Positions 1 through 7,082 of a stretch of 35,242 nucleotides of DNA are shown here, piece by piece. The first letter of the stretch is position 1. Every line of letters begins with the position of its first letter. The translations under genes and the position numbers were made by a program. The notes beneath the pieces were generated by a model. The model saw only the letters and a program-made list of their open reading frames with translations, did no database searches and was not told where the DNA came from. Origin of the DNA: Sphingomonas abaci (lineage in GTDB: Bacteria; Pseudomonadota; Alphaproteobacteria; Sphingomonadales; Sphingomonadaceae); contig NZ_JACHNY010000016.1 of the NCBI RefSeq assembly GCF_014199625.1, positions 1 to 35,242 of the forward strand, written 5' to 3'.

Positions 1-93
1 CCCCGACAGCACGCCGGGGTGAGGTTGAGACACGGGTCACTTCTCGGTGGAAATTTATGCCTTCGCCGGGTCAGCTCTCAGTGGAAATCAACA
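1..93. mobile_element. End of an IS21-like insertion sequence (partial)
   Basis: Two 21-bp direct repeats, at 34-54 and 68-88, match at 18 of 21 positions. Both have the form GGGTCA-N2-TCTC-R-GTGGAAAT. They lie just inside a terminus that reads TGTTGATTTCCACT on the minus strand. Repeated internal motifs of this kind and a TG start are typical of IS21-family ends. The traB reading frame runs into this end and stops in its first six bases (TGT TGA), so the element edge is placed at 93. The transposase genes lie outside the window. A short CCCCG/CGGGG hairpin (1-5 with 15-19) may end istB transcription. The family assignment is from memory of such ends, not a search. Confidence 0.7.
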
Positions 94-1362
94 GGTCGGC
101 ATTTCGATGACGGGCTGGTACTGCTCGGCGCGCTCGATCAGGTACTTGCTGACCATGTCAGCCGACTGCGCGACGCCGTTGCCGAGCCCGCCCTGCGCGA
201 GCTCGCCGACGCCGAGCTGCTGGCGCTTGCCGTTCACGACGACGTTGGTGCCATTCAGGATAGCGTCGGTATTGGCGGAGAAGCCGCGCCCGAACCCACC
301 GGCGACGCCGGCGAGGAAGGCCTGCCCCACGAGGCCACCTTCGCGGCTCACCACGCGGCCACGGACACCGGTCTTGCCCGCGAAGGAGATGAACCCCTTC
401 ACGTCGGACACGGCATAGCGGCCGTTCGCCTGCGGGCAGGTCATGCGTTGCAGCTTGACGTAGACCTTCTCGCTGCTGAGATCGCCGCGCGCTGCGCCGT
501 TGACGAGGCAGCCCTGAATGCGGGTCGTGAGCAGCTTGCCGTCGCGGTACACCGACCGCGCGGGGCCGGTGATGCGAAGCACAACGGGCAGGGGATCGGT
601 CTGCGACTGCACTCCGGCCGAGGCGTCGACGCCGACGATCACCTTCGCCGTCGCGATCGAGTTCGGCGGAAGGTAGTTGGGACTGTCGGTGTAGCTGGTG
701 CTGCCACCCGAGATCCGCGTCGCGGTGCCGGTCGGGCCGCCCTCGAACGACACCAGCTTGATCTGGCGCGACGAGGCGACCGCGGCCGCGGCCGCTTCAC
801 CGGCCGTCATCGGCGCCGACGGTCCGCGATAGTTCTGCGGTCCCATCGGCCCGTACATGGGGGCCGGGACAGGCGCCGGCGCCGGGGCGCTGCGCGCCGC
901 GAGTTGTTGGCGGAGTTGGTCGTTCTCCTGCTGGTAGGCACCCATGACGCGCTGCCCGTCGGACGCCATCGAGGAGTTCTGGCCCTGGAGGGCCGCAACC
1001 TGCTCCTGTAGCGCGCGCATCTGCGCCGCCTGGCCGTCGACCGACTTCAGCTGGTTGTTCATCGATTGCATCTGAGCTTCAGACGCGGCCTGCCACTCGC
1101 GCTGCGACATGTTCTTGTTGACCATGTCGTCGGTCGCGATCCGGGTCTCCTTGCCGCTCGCGTCGGTGACCAGCTCCGCCTTGTCGTCGTCCATGATGTA
1201 CCAGGAGCCCAGCACCAGCGCGATCGCGGCGCCTCCCGACATGAGGAGGATCTGCTTTTTTCGGACGGCCTCGTTGCCGGCCATCATCTCGCTGCCGTCG
1301 CCATCCTCCGGGTCGGCATCGAGCTGCTTGGGCTTGCGCTTAAAGATGTCTGCGAGGCTCAT
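88..1362 (-). CDS. traB: TraB, F-type T4SS outer-membrane core protein, 3' end truncated by IS
   Basis: This is the VirB10-like core subunit that spans the envelope in F-type conjugation machines. The 424 residues show a cytoplasmic N-terminus, one membrane helix at about 37-57, a Gln-rich coiled coil at about 85-150, a Pro-rich stretch at about 158-185 and a C-terminal TrbI/VirB10-type domain with the characteristic ending VIEMPT. The start codon overlaps the traK stop (ATGA), so the two are translationally coupled. The reading frame ends in Cys-stop, and both codons are supplied by the IS21-like end. Family members normally continue for roughly 15-25 residues past this motif, so the final strand is lost and function is uncertain. 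traV, traC and the rest of the operon would be expected beyond the insertion. Confidence 0.9.
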   Translation of the reverse strand: MSLADIFKRKPKQLDADPEDGDGSEMMAGNEAVRKKQILLMSGGAAIALVLGSWYIMDDDKAELVTDASGKETRIATDDMVNKNMSQREWQAASEAQMQSMNNQLKSVDGQAAQMRALQEQVAALQGQNSSMASDGQRVMGAYQQENDQLRQQLAARSAPAPAPVPAPMYGPMGPQNYRGPSAPMTAGEAAAAAVASSRQIKLVSFEGGPTGTATRISGGSTSYTDSPNYLPPNSIATAKVIVGVDASAGVQSQTDPLPVVLRITGPARSVYRDGKLLTTRIQGCLVNGAARGDLSSEKVYVKLQRMTCPQANGRYAVSDVKGFISFAGKTGVRGRVVSREGGLVGQAFLAGVAGGFGRGFSANTDAILNGTNVVVNGKRQQLGVGELAQGGLGNGVAQSADMVSKYLIERAEQYQPVIEMPTC

Positions 1363-2171
1363 GGCCGGGCTCCGTTCGCGAGACCGGCAGGCGTGACGAT
1401 ATAGGCCGTCGTCGCCTCACCGGGTTTGAGCTGAGGATTGGCGACGCTCACCGCGATCGCATTGGACGGGGCGATCGTGCCCTCGCCCAGCGAGACGGGC
1501 TCACGACCCTTGTTCTCGATCTTGAGCACCCGGCCGGCGAGCGAAGCCCCGCGATACTCCGAGATCATCTGCACCTTGAGCGTGCCGATCATGACGGCAT
1601 CCATCCGACTCGGCAGGATGTCGAAGCCGTCGAGCGACGCCGACTGGTACATGGCCTGCACCAGCGACGCCGACGCCTCCTGGGGCGTAGCAGCGACCTG
1701 GGCGACCTCGGGGCCGTTCTCGCCGACGATGTCCTTGTTCTCGACGAAGACCTGCTGGGCGTCGTCGGCACCGAGACGGCACGCGAACTTGTAGACGTAG
1801 CCCTTAGCCGTGGTGCCGAAGAACGACACCCGCGAGCGGGAGAAGCCCTCGGGCACCGACAGGTAGATGTCGCCGCGGGTCGGCTCGTTCACGACGGTGA
1901 AGTCGTCGGTCTCCACGCCCGTGGTGAGCTTGGACACGCTGGCGAACCGATCATCCTTGAGGCTGACGCGGGTCAGGCCGCTCTTGGAGACGGTGCAGGC
2001 GACCTCGCTGTTGTCCTTGGCGAGCACGCGCTCGTCCGCCCAGGCTGGAGCCGCGAGAGCGACCGCGCCGATGACGATCATGCCAGCGCCGAGGCCGCGC
2101 GAGACGAGGCACAGGCGGGAAGCGACAGCGGCACCGCCCGCCATCAGCCCGTAAGCGAAAAAGGGCGTCAT
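1359..2171 (-). CDS. traK: TraK, F-type T4SS outer-membrane complex protein
   Basis: This is the VirB9-like subunit that joins TraB and TraV in the outer-membrane core of the transfer channel. It has 270 residues. A hydrophobic export signal ends near AAPAWA, so the mature part begins at about DERVLAKDN. The rest is a beta-rich TraK domain ending in a proline/glycine segment. The start overlaps the traE stop and the stop overlaps the traB start, each by the ATGA arrangement, within one operon. The ORF start gives an unusually long N-terminus of about 45 residues before the signal cleavage site. A later start at the Met just before IVIGAVALAA is possible. Confidence 0.9.
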   Translation of the reverse strand: MTPFFAYGLMAGGAAVASRLCLVSRGLGAGMIVIGAVALAAPAWADERVLAKDNSEVACTVSKSGLTRVSLKDDRFASVSKLTTGVETDDFTVVNEPTRGDIYLSVPEGFSRSRVSFFGTTAKGYVYKFACRLGADDAQQVFVENKDIVGENGPEVAQVAATPQEASASLVQAMYQSASLDGFDILPSRMDAVMIGTLKVQMISEYRGASLAGRVLKIENKGREPVSLGEGTIAPSNAIAVSVANPQLKPGEATTAYIVTPAGLANGARP

Positions 2172-2743
2172 GCGTCGCCTCCGTTGGCGGCATCGTCCTT
2201 GGTCACCATCCCGAAGCCCTTGAGCTGCAGGGAAAGGCCGCTGTACGCCCAGAAGAAGCGGAAGGTCTTGGGCTCGGCGGTGACCGCCTTCGAGCCGACG
2301 ACGGTGTGCAGCGTGCCGGAGACCTCGGAAGTCAGCTTCTCGGGGTCGACCTTCATGCTGGAAAGGGTGAAATACTGGCTGATCGAAGAGCCGGACTGCT
2401 CGCCGACGATTTTCATCAGGTCGCGCTTGAGAGCGCCGTGCGACTCCGGCGTGGCGATCGCGAGGATCGACTTCATCCAGTAATCGAGGTTCTCGGGGCT
2501 ACGATTGAGCGCCATCAGCGCCGTGTCGCGCGTGACCATCTCGAGATAATCCTCGGACACGCCGCTCGACGAGAGTGTCAGCGGGGTCCGCACGATCGGC
2601 TGGAGGACAATCTCGCGATCGCGGGTCGCTCCGACCAGGAACAGGACCACCACCAGCGCGGCGAGGACCAGGGCGACAATCCCGAGGGTATTGCGCTGCT
2701 TGATGACCCGCTGCGACTGCGCGAGCCCGACACTGTAATCCAT
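2168..2743 (-). CDS. traE: TraE, F-type T4SS inner-membrane assembly protein
   Basis: This is the VirB5/TraE-family pilus assembly protein, a bitopic inner-membrane component. It has 191 residues, the usual length for TraE, with a short cytoplasmic N-terminus, a membrane helix at about 20-39 and a periplasmic domain containing the family-like run YLEMVTRDTALMALNRSPEN. It starts one base after the traL stop, and its own stop overlaps the traK start. It is therefore part of the traA-L-E-K-B operon. Confidence 0.92.
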   Translation of the reverse strand: MDYSVGLAQSQRVIKQRNTLGIVALVLAALVVVLFLVGATRDREIVLQPIVRTPLTLSSSGVSEDYLEMVTRDTALMALNRSPENLDYWMKSILAIATPESHGALKRDLMKIVGEQSGSSISQYFTLSSMKVDPEKLTSEVSGTLHTVVGSKAVTAEPKTFRFFWAYSGLSLQLKGFGMVTKDDAANGGDA

Positions 2744-2744
2744 C

Positions 2745-3029
2745 TCAGCCCACCATCACGCGAAGGTGGGAAGGCGGTGTCGCCTTAAGACCGGTAAACC
2801 CTTGGGGGAGGTGCCAGTAAGCCATGTGGAGAACCCACGAGGAGGCTTTCCCAGCTTTCAGTTTGCGAAAACCCCACCACCCAAGGAGTGAGACCATCAA
2901 TCCGATCAGGATGTGCTGAGTCAGGATCCCCCAGACGAACGGGATCGCCATCGCGAGGAACTCGTCCAGCGTCCAGAAGCCGATCAGCTCCGGGTCATCC
3001 AGATGCGAAGGAATGGTGTACCGGTCCAT
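2745..3029 (-). CDS. traL: TraL, F-type T4SS inner-membrane protein
   Basis: This is the VirB3-like small membrane subunit of the F-type transfer machine. The 94 residues begin with the typical soluble head containing PSHLDDPELIGFWT, followed by a hydrophobic hairpin at about 22-52 and a basic cytoplasmic tail. It lies 35 bases downstream of the pilin gene and is immediately followed by traE. Length, opening motif and position all match TraL. Confidence 0.92.
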   Translation of the reverse strand: MDRYTIPSHLDDPELIGFWTLDEFLAMAIPFVWGILTQHILIGLMVSLLGWWGFRKLKAGKASSWVLHMAYWHLPQGFTGLKATPPSHLRVMVG

Positions 3030-3064
3030 AAGCGCGCACCGCCCTCCCAGCGGTTACTTCGACC

Positions 3065-3385
3065 TCAGATCGTCGCGGTGACGGTCGAGGTGACGATCGG
3101 CACGCCGGTGCCGGCGCCGACGCCGACCGCGACGGGAACCGCGACCTGGCCGAGGCTGAAGCGACCCGACGCGAGCGCGACGATGCCGCCGGCGAGGCTC
3201 ATCACGGTGATGATCTTGCCGCCCGAGCCCTCGAGGAAGTCCGTGAACTTCGTGAGAGCGGTATTGAAGGTGGTATCGGCGCCGGCGAAGGCGGCCGAAG
3301 CGCCCAGCATCATCACGACCGCGATGATCGCCAGGCCCAGAAGGATGCCGTTCGTACGGTCCTTCTGAAGCGCGAGTGCAGACAT
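3065..3385 (-). CDS. traA: TraA, F-type conjugative pilin precursor
   Basis: This is the VirB2-like major pilin. It has 106 residues from the ATG at 3385, which sits behind a good GGGAGA ribosome site. The longer frame opening 27 bases earlier lacks that site. A long leader with a hydrophobic core (about 13-34) ends at AAFA, leaving a small mature pilin of about 70 residues. The mature part has two hydrophobic segments separated by a short charged turn (SGRFSL), the architecture of F pilin. It is the first gene of the traA-L-E-K-B operon and faces a repeat-rich regulatory region. Confidence 0.88.
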   Translation of the reverse strand: MSALALQKDRTNGILLGLAIIAVVMMLGASAAFAGADTTFNTALTKFTDFLEGSGGKIITVMSLAGGIVALASGRFSLGQVAVPVAVGVGAGTGVPIVTSTVTATI

Positions 3386-3709
3386 GGTTTTCTCCCTAAC
3401 AAGACGAAGCAATCCGCGTCGTCATTGTTAAGGAACTGGAAACCTATGCTTGGTGCAAGCGTTAAGTGAACTTGCTCAAATAACTACACACTCTGTGTAA
3501 CGGGATTATATCTTGATGTAAGCGGGCTGCACGGGTGTGTAAGCCCATTACTCACAGTGTAACCCGGTTACACTATTGGGGCCGATCCAAGGTTGATCCG
3601 CGTCAACGCAGGACGCGACGACGCCGCGGTCGACGCCTGTTTCTTTTCCTTACCGGTTTGCCGGATCGCTGGAACCCGCGCCCGATGAGGCATAGGGTGC
3701 GCCGCAGAC
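3386..3709. promoter_or_regulatory. Gene-free control region between traA and the plus-strand regulators
   Basis: This stretch holds no convincing gene. It lies between divergent units, so it should contain the traA operon promoter on the minus strand and the promoter of the gene at 3710 on the plus strand. Its centre (3485-3574) is packed with TGTAA boxes and palindromes, listed separately. It is more AT-rich than its neighbours. I could not settle on single -35/-10 hexamers for either direction. Confidence 0.6.
3485..3574. repeat. Phased TGTAA repeats with flanking palindromes (operator/iteron-like)
   Basis: TGTAA occurs on the plus strand at 3496-3500, 3517-3521, 3538-3542 and 3558-3562. 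The spacings are 21, 21 and 20 bp, about two helical turns each. The first copy is the right half of TACACA-ctc-TGTGTA (3485-3499). The last is the left half of a perfect 19-bp palindrome AGTGTAACC-c-GGTTACACT (3556-3574). The arrangement fits cooperative binding of a regulator or relaxosome accessory protein on one face of the helix. Confidence 0.75.
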
Positions 3710-4093
3710 ATGGCACAGGTAATCTACACGTTTCGGGTCGGACCGCGGCTCTTCGAGCTGGCCGCCAATGCCATGCGCTCGCACTCGATTGCCGTCGAGC
3801 GGTTTGAGCCGATCTCTGCTACTACAATGAAAGGGCTGGAATATTTCATGGCTACGCCTGACGTGGGCGAGCTGCTGGCGCGAGCCCGCGAGTTCGACGA
3901 GTCGGGCGACATCAGGGTCACGCTTCGAGTCCAGCACAGCCAGAAGGAGCTCTTCCAAGCGGCCCGCATCCGCGCCGGAGGGGACGACGGCAAGCCGGCA
4001 GCGACCCAATTTACGATGACCGTTGGGCTGCTCAGCATCTTTCCGCATCTTACATCCAAAACGGACGGAACTTGTTCGTTAAAAGAGGGTTGA
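3710..4093 (+). CDS. Hypothetical protein next to the transfer control region
   Basis: This 127-residue ORF is not recognised. It has no signal peptide and no membrane helix. The N-terminus (MAQVIYTFRVGPRLFELAA) is mixed alpha/beta and the C-terminus is Ser/Thr/Lys-rich. It starts just after the TGTAA repeat region, and its stop codon overlaps the likely -35 box of the next gene. That compact layout suggests a real small gene, perhaps regulatory or a transfer accessory. Coding support is moderate only, because an ORF on the opposite strand covers much of the same DNA. Confidence 0.5.
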   Translation: MAQVIYTFRVGPRLFELAANAMRSHSIAVERFEPISATTMKGLEYFMATPDVGELLARAREFDESGDIRVTLRVQHSQKELFQAARIRAGGDDGKPAATQFTMTVGLLSIFPHLTSKTDGTCSLKEG

Positions 4094-4120
4094 CACCTCC
4101 CGTCTATACCGCCGTATAGT
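4090..4120 (+). promoter_or_regulatory. Putative promoter with overlapping operator for the HTH gene
   Basis: A perfect TTGACA (4090-4095) and a TATAGT (4115-4120) are separated by 19 bp, slightly longer than ideal. An inverted repeat CTATAC-cgcc-GTATAG (4104-4119) overlaps the -10 box. This is a standard layout for repression. The HTH gene starts 28 bases downstream, so autoregulation is the simplest reading. Confidence 0.6.
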
Positions 4121-4148
4121 CGTCCGCGACACCCTGGGGGGTTGTGAC

Positions 4149-4625
4149 ATGCGGGATCTGGAACAGACAGACGTGCAGCGAACGGAGCGGCTTGACCGCT
4201 ACCGGAAACTTATCGTCGAGGCTTGGCGGCGCCAACGCATCCCGAACAAGGAGATGGCGTCGCGCATTGGACGCAGCCTCAGCCTCACCAACAAACTGAA
4301 AGCCGGGACCACGCCCCTGACGGGTCCGATCATCGATCAATTTGTTGAAGCGCTGGGCATCGATCCGGTCCGCGCCATGTTCGCAGTGGACATCGCCTAC
4401 TCGCACATGAGCTACTTCGACCCGAAGTTCCATTCGGCCTGCACGACCGCCATCACCTTCTTCGACCAGATCATGGTCCAGTGCGGCTACGGGAAGGGCA
4501 TCGCCGATCTCGCGGCCGCCGAGGACCTGACGGCCGAACGCGTCGAGGCGACCGCTCGCGCTGCAGCAGCCTCACTCGCCACCGCCTTTGTCCAGAGCCA
4601 CTTCCCCGGCCAGGGCGTCTCCTGA
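4149..4625 (+). CDS. Cro/C1-type HTH transcriptional regulator
   Basis: The 158-residue protein has an N-terminal XRE-like helix-turn-helix at about 18-75. NKEMASRIGRSLSLTNKLKAG covers the turn and recognition helix, and ALGIDPVRAMF the last helix of the domain. A helical C-terminal half of about 80 residues may serve dimerisation or ligand sensing. It probably regulates the transfer region: it sits next to the control region upstream of traA, and an inverted repeat overlaps the -10 box of its own putative promoter. The family is clear, the regulon is inferred. Confidence 0.75.
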   Translation: MRDLEQTDVQRTERLDRYRKLIVEAWRRQRIPNKEMASRIGRSLSLTNKLKAGTTPLTGPIIDQFVEALGIDPVRAMFAVDIAYSHMSYFDPKFHSACTTAITFFDQIMVQCGYGKGIADLAAAEDLTAERVEATARAAAASLATAFVQSHFPGQGVS

Positions 4626-4669
4626 CGAGACTGGAATCGACTTAGCCCGGCGAGTCGCTACAACGGGCC

Positions 4670-4960
4670 ATGACGAAGACCCGAAAACGAGAGGTGCTCA
4701 AGCCGAGCACCGCGTCGATGCGACGCAAGAAACAGCGTGAGTACGATGCCGGCTACCGGCGTTCGACCGTGGCGCTATCCCCCACATCGCTGGACGTTGT
4801 TGAGCGGATCAAGGGTAACTTCGGGCTTCCGTCTCGCGAGGCTACCATCAACGCCGTCTTCGAGCTGATCAACAGCGACATGTTCCTGTGGGCCGAGTTC
4901 ATGTCGCCGCGCCACGCCCCAAAGCCAGAGCCGGTTGGGGAGAGTGATCCGGGGCAATAG
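4670..4960 (+). CDS. Small ribbon-helix-helix-like protein
   Basis: The 96-residue protein has a very basic N-terminus (about 25 residues with many Lys and Arg). It is followed by a segment resembling a ribbon-helix-helix fold: strand RRSTVALS, helix PTSLDVVERIKGNFG, turn and helix REATINAVFELINS. Such proteins act as transcriptional repressors or as relaxosome accessory proteins (TraY type) in conjugative elements. Its place 44 bases after the HTH gene fits either role. The fold is an inference from pattern, not a confirmed match. Confidence 0.6.
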   Translation: MTKTRKREVLKPSTASMRRKKQREYDAGYRRSTVALSPTSLDVVERIKGNFGLPSREATINAVFELINSDMFLWAEFMSPRHAPKPEPVGESDPGQ

Positions 4961-5087
4961 TAGGGCGGCGACCGTTGCGCCTACCGCCGCCTTTCAGACT
5001 GCACTGCAAGGCGCATTGCACTTCGCATTACAGTGGCACTTGGGATCGGAGATTGCGCGCGGCCGCGCCAGCGCGCAGGTTCATCCC

Positions 5088-5765
5088 ATGTGCAATAGAT
5101 ACCGGATTTCCGCGAAGCAGGCCGCTGTCATGCGGGCGTGCGGCCTAGAGCCGCCCTTTGCGCCGGATGAGGTATTCCCTCCGACGCGGGAGATCTTCCC
5201 GACCGGCAAAAAGACGGCGCGGATGGGACCGGTCGTGCGCCGGAGCTCTGCCGGCAATCGCCCGCTGGAGATGGTCCTTATGGAGTGGGGTTTCCCCACC
5301 CAGGTGCCCAGCAAGCGCAACCCTGAGGTCAAGCTCGACAAGTACGTGACGAATGCGAGGAACCTTCGCTCGCCACTGTGGGGTGGCTCGTTAAAGATAC
5401 CCGCCCGGAGGTGTATCGTCCCGTTCACCTGGTTCGCGGAGCCGCACCCGGAGGGGGGAAAGGGCGACGATGGCAAGCCGCGTCAGATGTGGTTTGCCCT
5501 CCAGGATCAGCCGATCGGCTTCTTCGCGGGCCTGTGGAGGCCGACCGAGAGAGGCGAGGCCTACGCCTTCGTCACTACCAGCCCGAACGACTTCGTTCGG
5601 CCGTGGCACGAGAAGGCGATGCCTGCGATCCTGCAGCCGACGGCGTTCACGACATGGCTCGACGGCTCGCTGGACGAGGCGACGGAGCTGATCCGGCCCT
5701 ATGCCGGCGCCATGGTCCGACAGGAGGAGACCCCGCCCGACAATCTCATTGAGATCGACGCCTGA
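5088..5765 (+). CDS. SRAP/HMCES-family DNA-protein-crosslink enzyme (YedK-like)
   Basis: SRAP proteins shield abasic sites in single-stranded DNA by forming a thiazolidine crosslink with their N-terminal cysteine. I chose the ATG at 5088 because it gives the obligatory Met-Cys start (MCNRYR), with Cys2 catalytic after Met removal. The frame is open 51 codons further upstream, but that extension would bury the cysteine. The 225 residues carry the other conserved active-site positions: Asn89 in TNARNLRSP, Glu118 in WFAEP and His174 in WHEKAMP. A gene protecting single-stranded DNA is a sensible passenger on a conjugative element. It converges with the GGDEF gene, with only 7 bases between the stops. 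Confidence 0.92.
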   Translation: MCNRYRISAKQAAVMRACGLEPPFAPDEVFPPTREIFPTGKKTARMGPVVRRSSAGNRPLEMVLMEWGFPTQVPSKRNPEVKLDKYVTNARNLRSPLWGGSLKIPARRCIVPFTWFAEPHPEGGKGDDGKPRQMWFALQDQPIGFFAGLWRPTERGEAYAFVTTSPNDFVRPWHEKAMPAILQPTAFTTWLDGSLDEATELIRPYAGAMVRQEETPPDNLIEIDA

Positions 5766-5772
5766 GCCGCGA

Positions 5773-6762
5773 TCAGCGGGCCACGGCCGCCGCGACGTCG
5801 ACGAGGGCGCGTTCCGCGACGACCTGGTTCCGGCCCTGCGCCTTTGCTCGATAGAGCAGCTCATCCGCTGCGGAGATCCAGTCCTCGGGCAAACGGCCAC
5901 GACGCGCCGCGACACCGGCCGAGAACGTCACGGATCCAAGCGGCTTGTCGTTCTCGCGAAGGCGGAGCCGCTTGCCAGCGAGGACGCTCCGTGCCTGATC
6001 GACCTTCGCCTGTGCCGCAACCAGGTCGCTACGCTCGAAGAGGACGACGAACTCTTCTCCGCCCCAACGCCCGACGACGTGCGGCGCGCAGGCGTCCGCC
6101 AGCGCGCTTGCGACCGCCTTCAGGACACGATCGCCCACACCGTGGCCATGGGTGTCGTTCACCGTCTTGAAGTGATCGACATCGACCATCGCGACACAAC
6201 CGTCCGTCGCAGCGGCGAGATAGTCCTCGAGGGCGGCGCGATTGAGCAGTCCCGTGAGACGGTCCTTGTTCGCATCGCTCCGCAGCGCGTTGAGCTCCTG
6301 GCGGAGCCGCTGCGCCTGCTGCGTCGCCTCGCCAAGGCGCTTCTCGGCCGAGGCGGTGCGCTCGATCATAGCGCCGACAACCACGCGGACGTTCGCCGCA
6401 TCGTCGGCCAGCAAGGCCGCAGATGCCTTGACGAGATCCCGATTGAGACCGCCCGTCGCATCAAGTGTGTCCCGGATAATGTCGAGGACCCGAACGGTGA
6501 CCTGATCGAGCTGGGGCGCGACGTCGTTCTCAGGTTCCGGCGTGACGGCAGCCCCGAGCTTCTCGACTTCGGCGGGGCTGATCCTGACCCCGCCGTCGAT
6601 GATCGCTTGGACACCAGCTTCAAGCGCGCGATCGTTCCCGAAGAGGTAGCGGTGCGCGGATGCGTAGTGGTCTGGCGTATGGTCGAGCCGGTGATCGTCA
6701 AGAAAGCGCAGGATCTCGGCGCTCGGCTGCCGGCGCTTGGGCGTGCTGCTGGGGTCCGACAT
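5773..6762 (-). CDS. GGDEF diguanylate cyclase
   Basis: This enzyme makes cyclic-di-GMP from two GTP. The 329 residues comprise an N-terminal helical region of about 135 residues with no recognisable sensor, a coiled coil at about 135-165 and a GGDEF domain. The active-site loop is GGEEF (about 234-238), preceded by the VDVDHFKTVND metal and substrate segment, so it should be active. The product-inhibition RxxD motif is absent: the corresponding residues are CAPH. I chose the ATG at 6762 over the GTG six bases upstream because it lies at a better distance from a GAGCGAG ribosome site. It follows the small gene at 6775-6987 by a few bases and probably shares its transcript. Confidence 0.88.
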   Translation of the reverse strand: MSDPSSTPKRRQPSAEILRFLDDHRLDHTPDHYASAHRYLFGNDRALEAGVQAIIDGGVRISPAEVEKLGAAVTPEPENDVAPQLDQVTVRVLDIIRDTLDATGGLNRDLVKASAALLADDAANVRVVVGAMIERTASAEKRLGEATQQAQRLRQELNALRSDANKDRLTGLLNRAALEDYLAAATDGCVAMVDVDHFKTVNDTHGHGVGDRVLKAVASALADACAPHVVGRWGGEEFVVLFERSDLVAAQAKVDQARSVLAGKRLRLRENDKPLGSVTFSAGVAARRGRLPEDWISAADELLYRAKAQGRNQVVAERALVDVAAAVAR

Positions 6763-6774
6763 CGACACGCTCGC

Positions 6775-6987
6775 TCAGTACCGCTCAAGCCGTTCGAGAA
6801 GCGCGGCGCACTCCGGCGTGGCAAATGCGGCCTCGACCTCTTCGATCGTCGTCGGGATTGGGGCGTCGGTCATCACATCGATCGCCTGCTGGAGAAAGCA
6901 GGCTGACGTCGACGCACCGACGCTATCGAGGAGGGCCAGCGCCTCGCGGGCGAGCGCGGTTGCAGCGAGGATCGTCTCGTTGTCCAT
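6775..6987 (-). CDS. Small hypothetical protein, operon partner of the GGDEF gene
   Basis: The 70-residue helical, acidic protein is not recognised. The ATG at 6987 is preceded by a strong GGAGG ribosome site, and its stop lies 12 bases before the GGDEF start. Those two facts support it as a real gene. There is no membrane helix or signal. It could modulate the cyclase, but nothing in the sequence shows this. Confidence 0.65.
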   Translation of the reverse strand: MDNETILAATALAREALALLDSVGASTSACFLQQAIDVMTDAPIPTTIEEVEAAFATPECAALLERLERY

Positions 6988-7082
6988 ATGCAGGCCTCCA
7001 TGACGGGCTTATCGCATCTGCGTTAACCTTGGCCTAAAGACACGCAACGGGAACTGCGTCGAAAACGAACAGGAGTTGCCGC

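Noticed and set aside
5012..5032. Direct repeat CGCATTGCA/CGCATTACA upstream of the SRAP gene as a LexA/SOS box
   Set aside because: It does not match the GTTC-N7-GTTC pattern used in alphaproteobacteria. Only one imperfect repeat is present.
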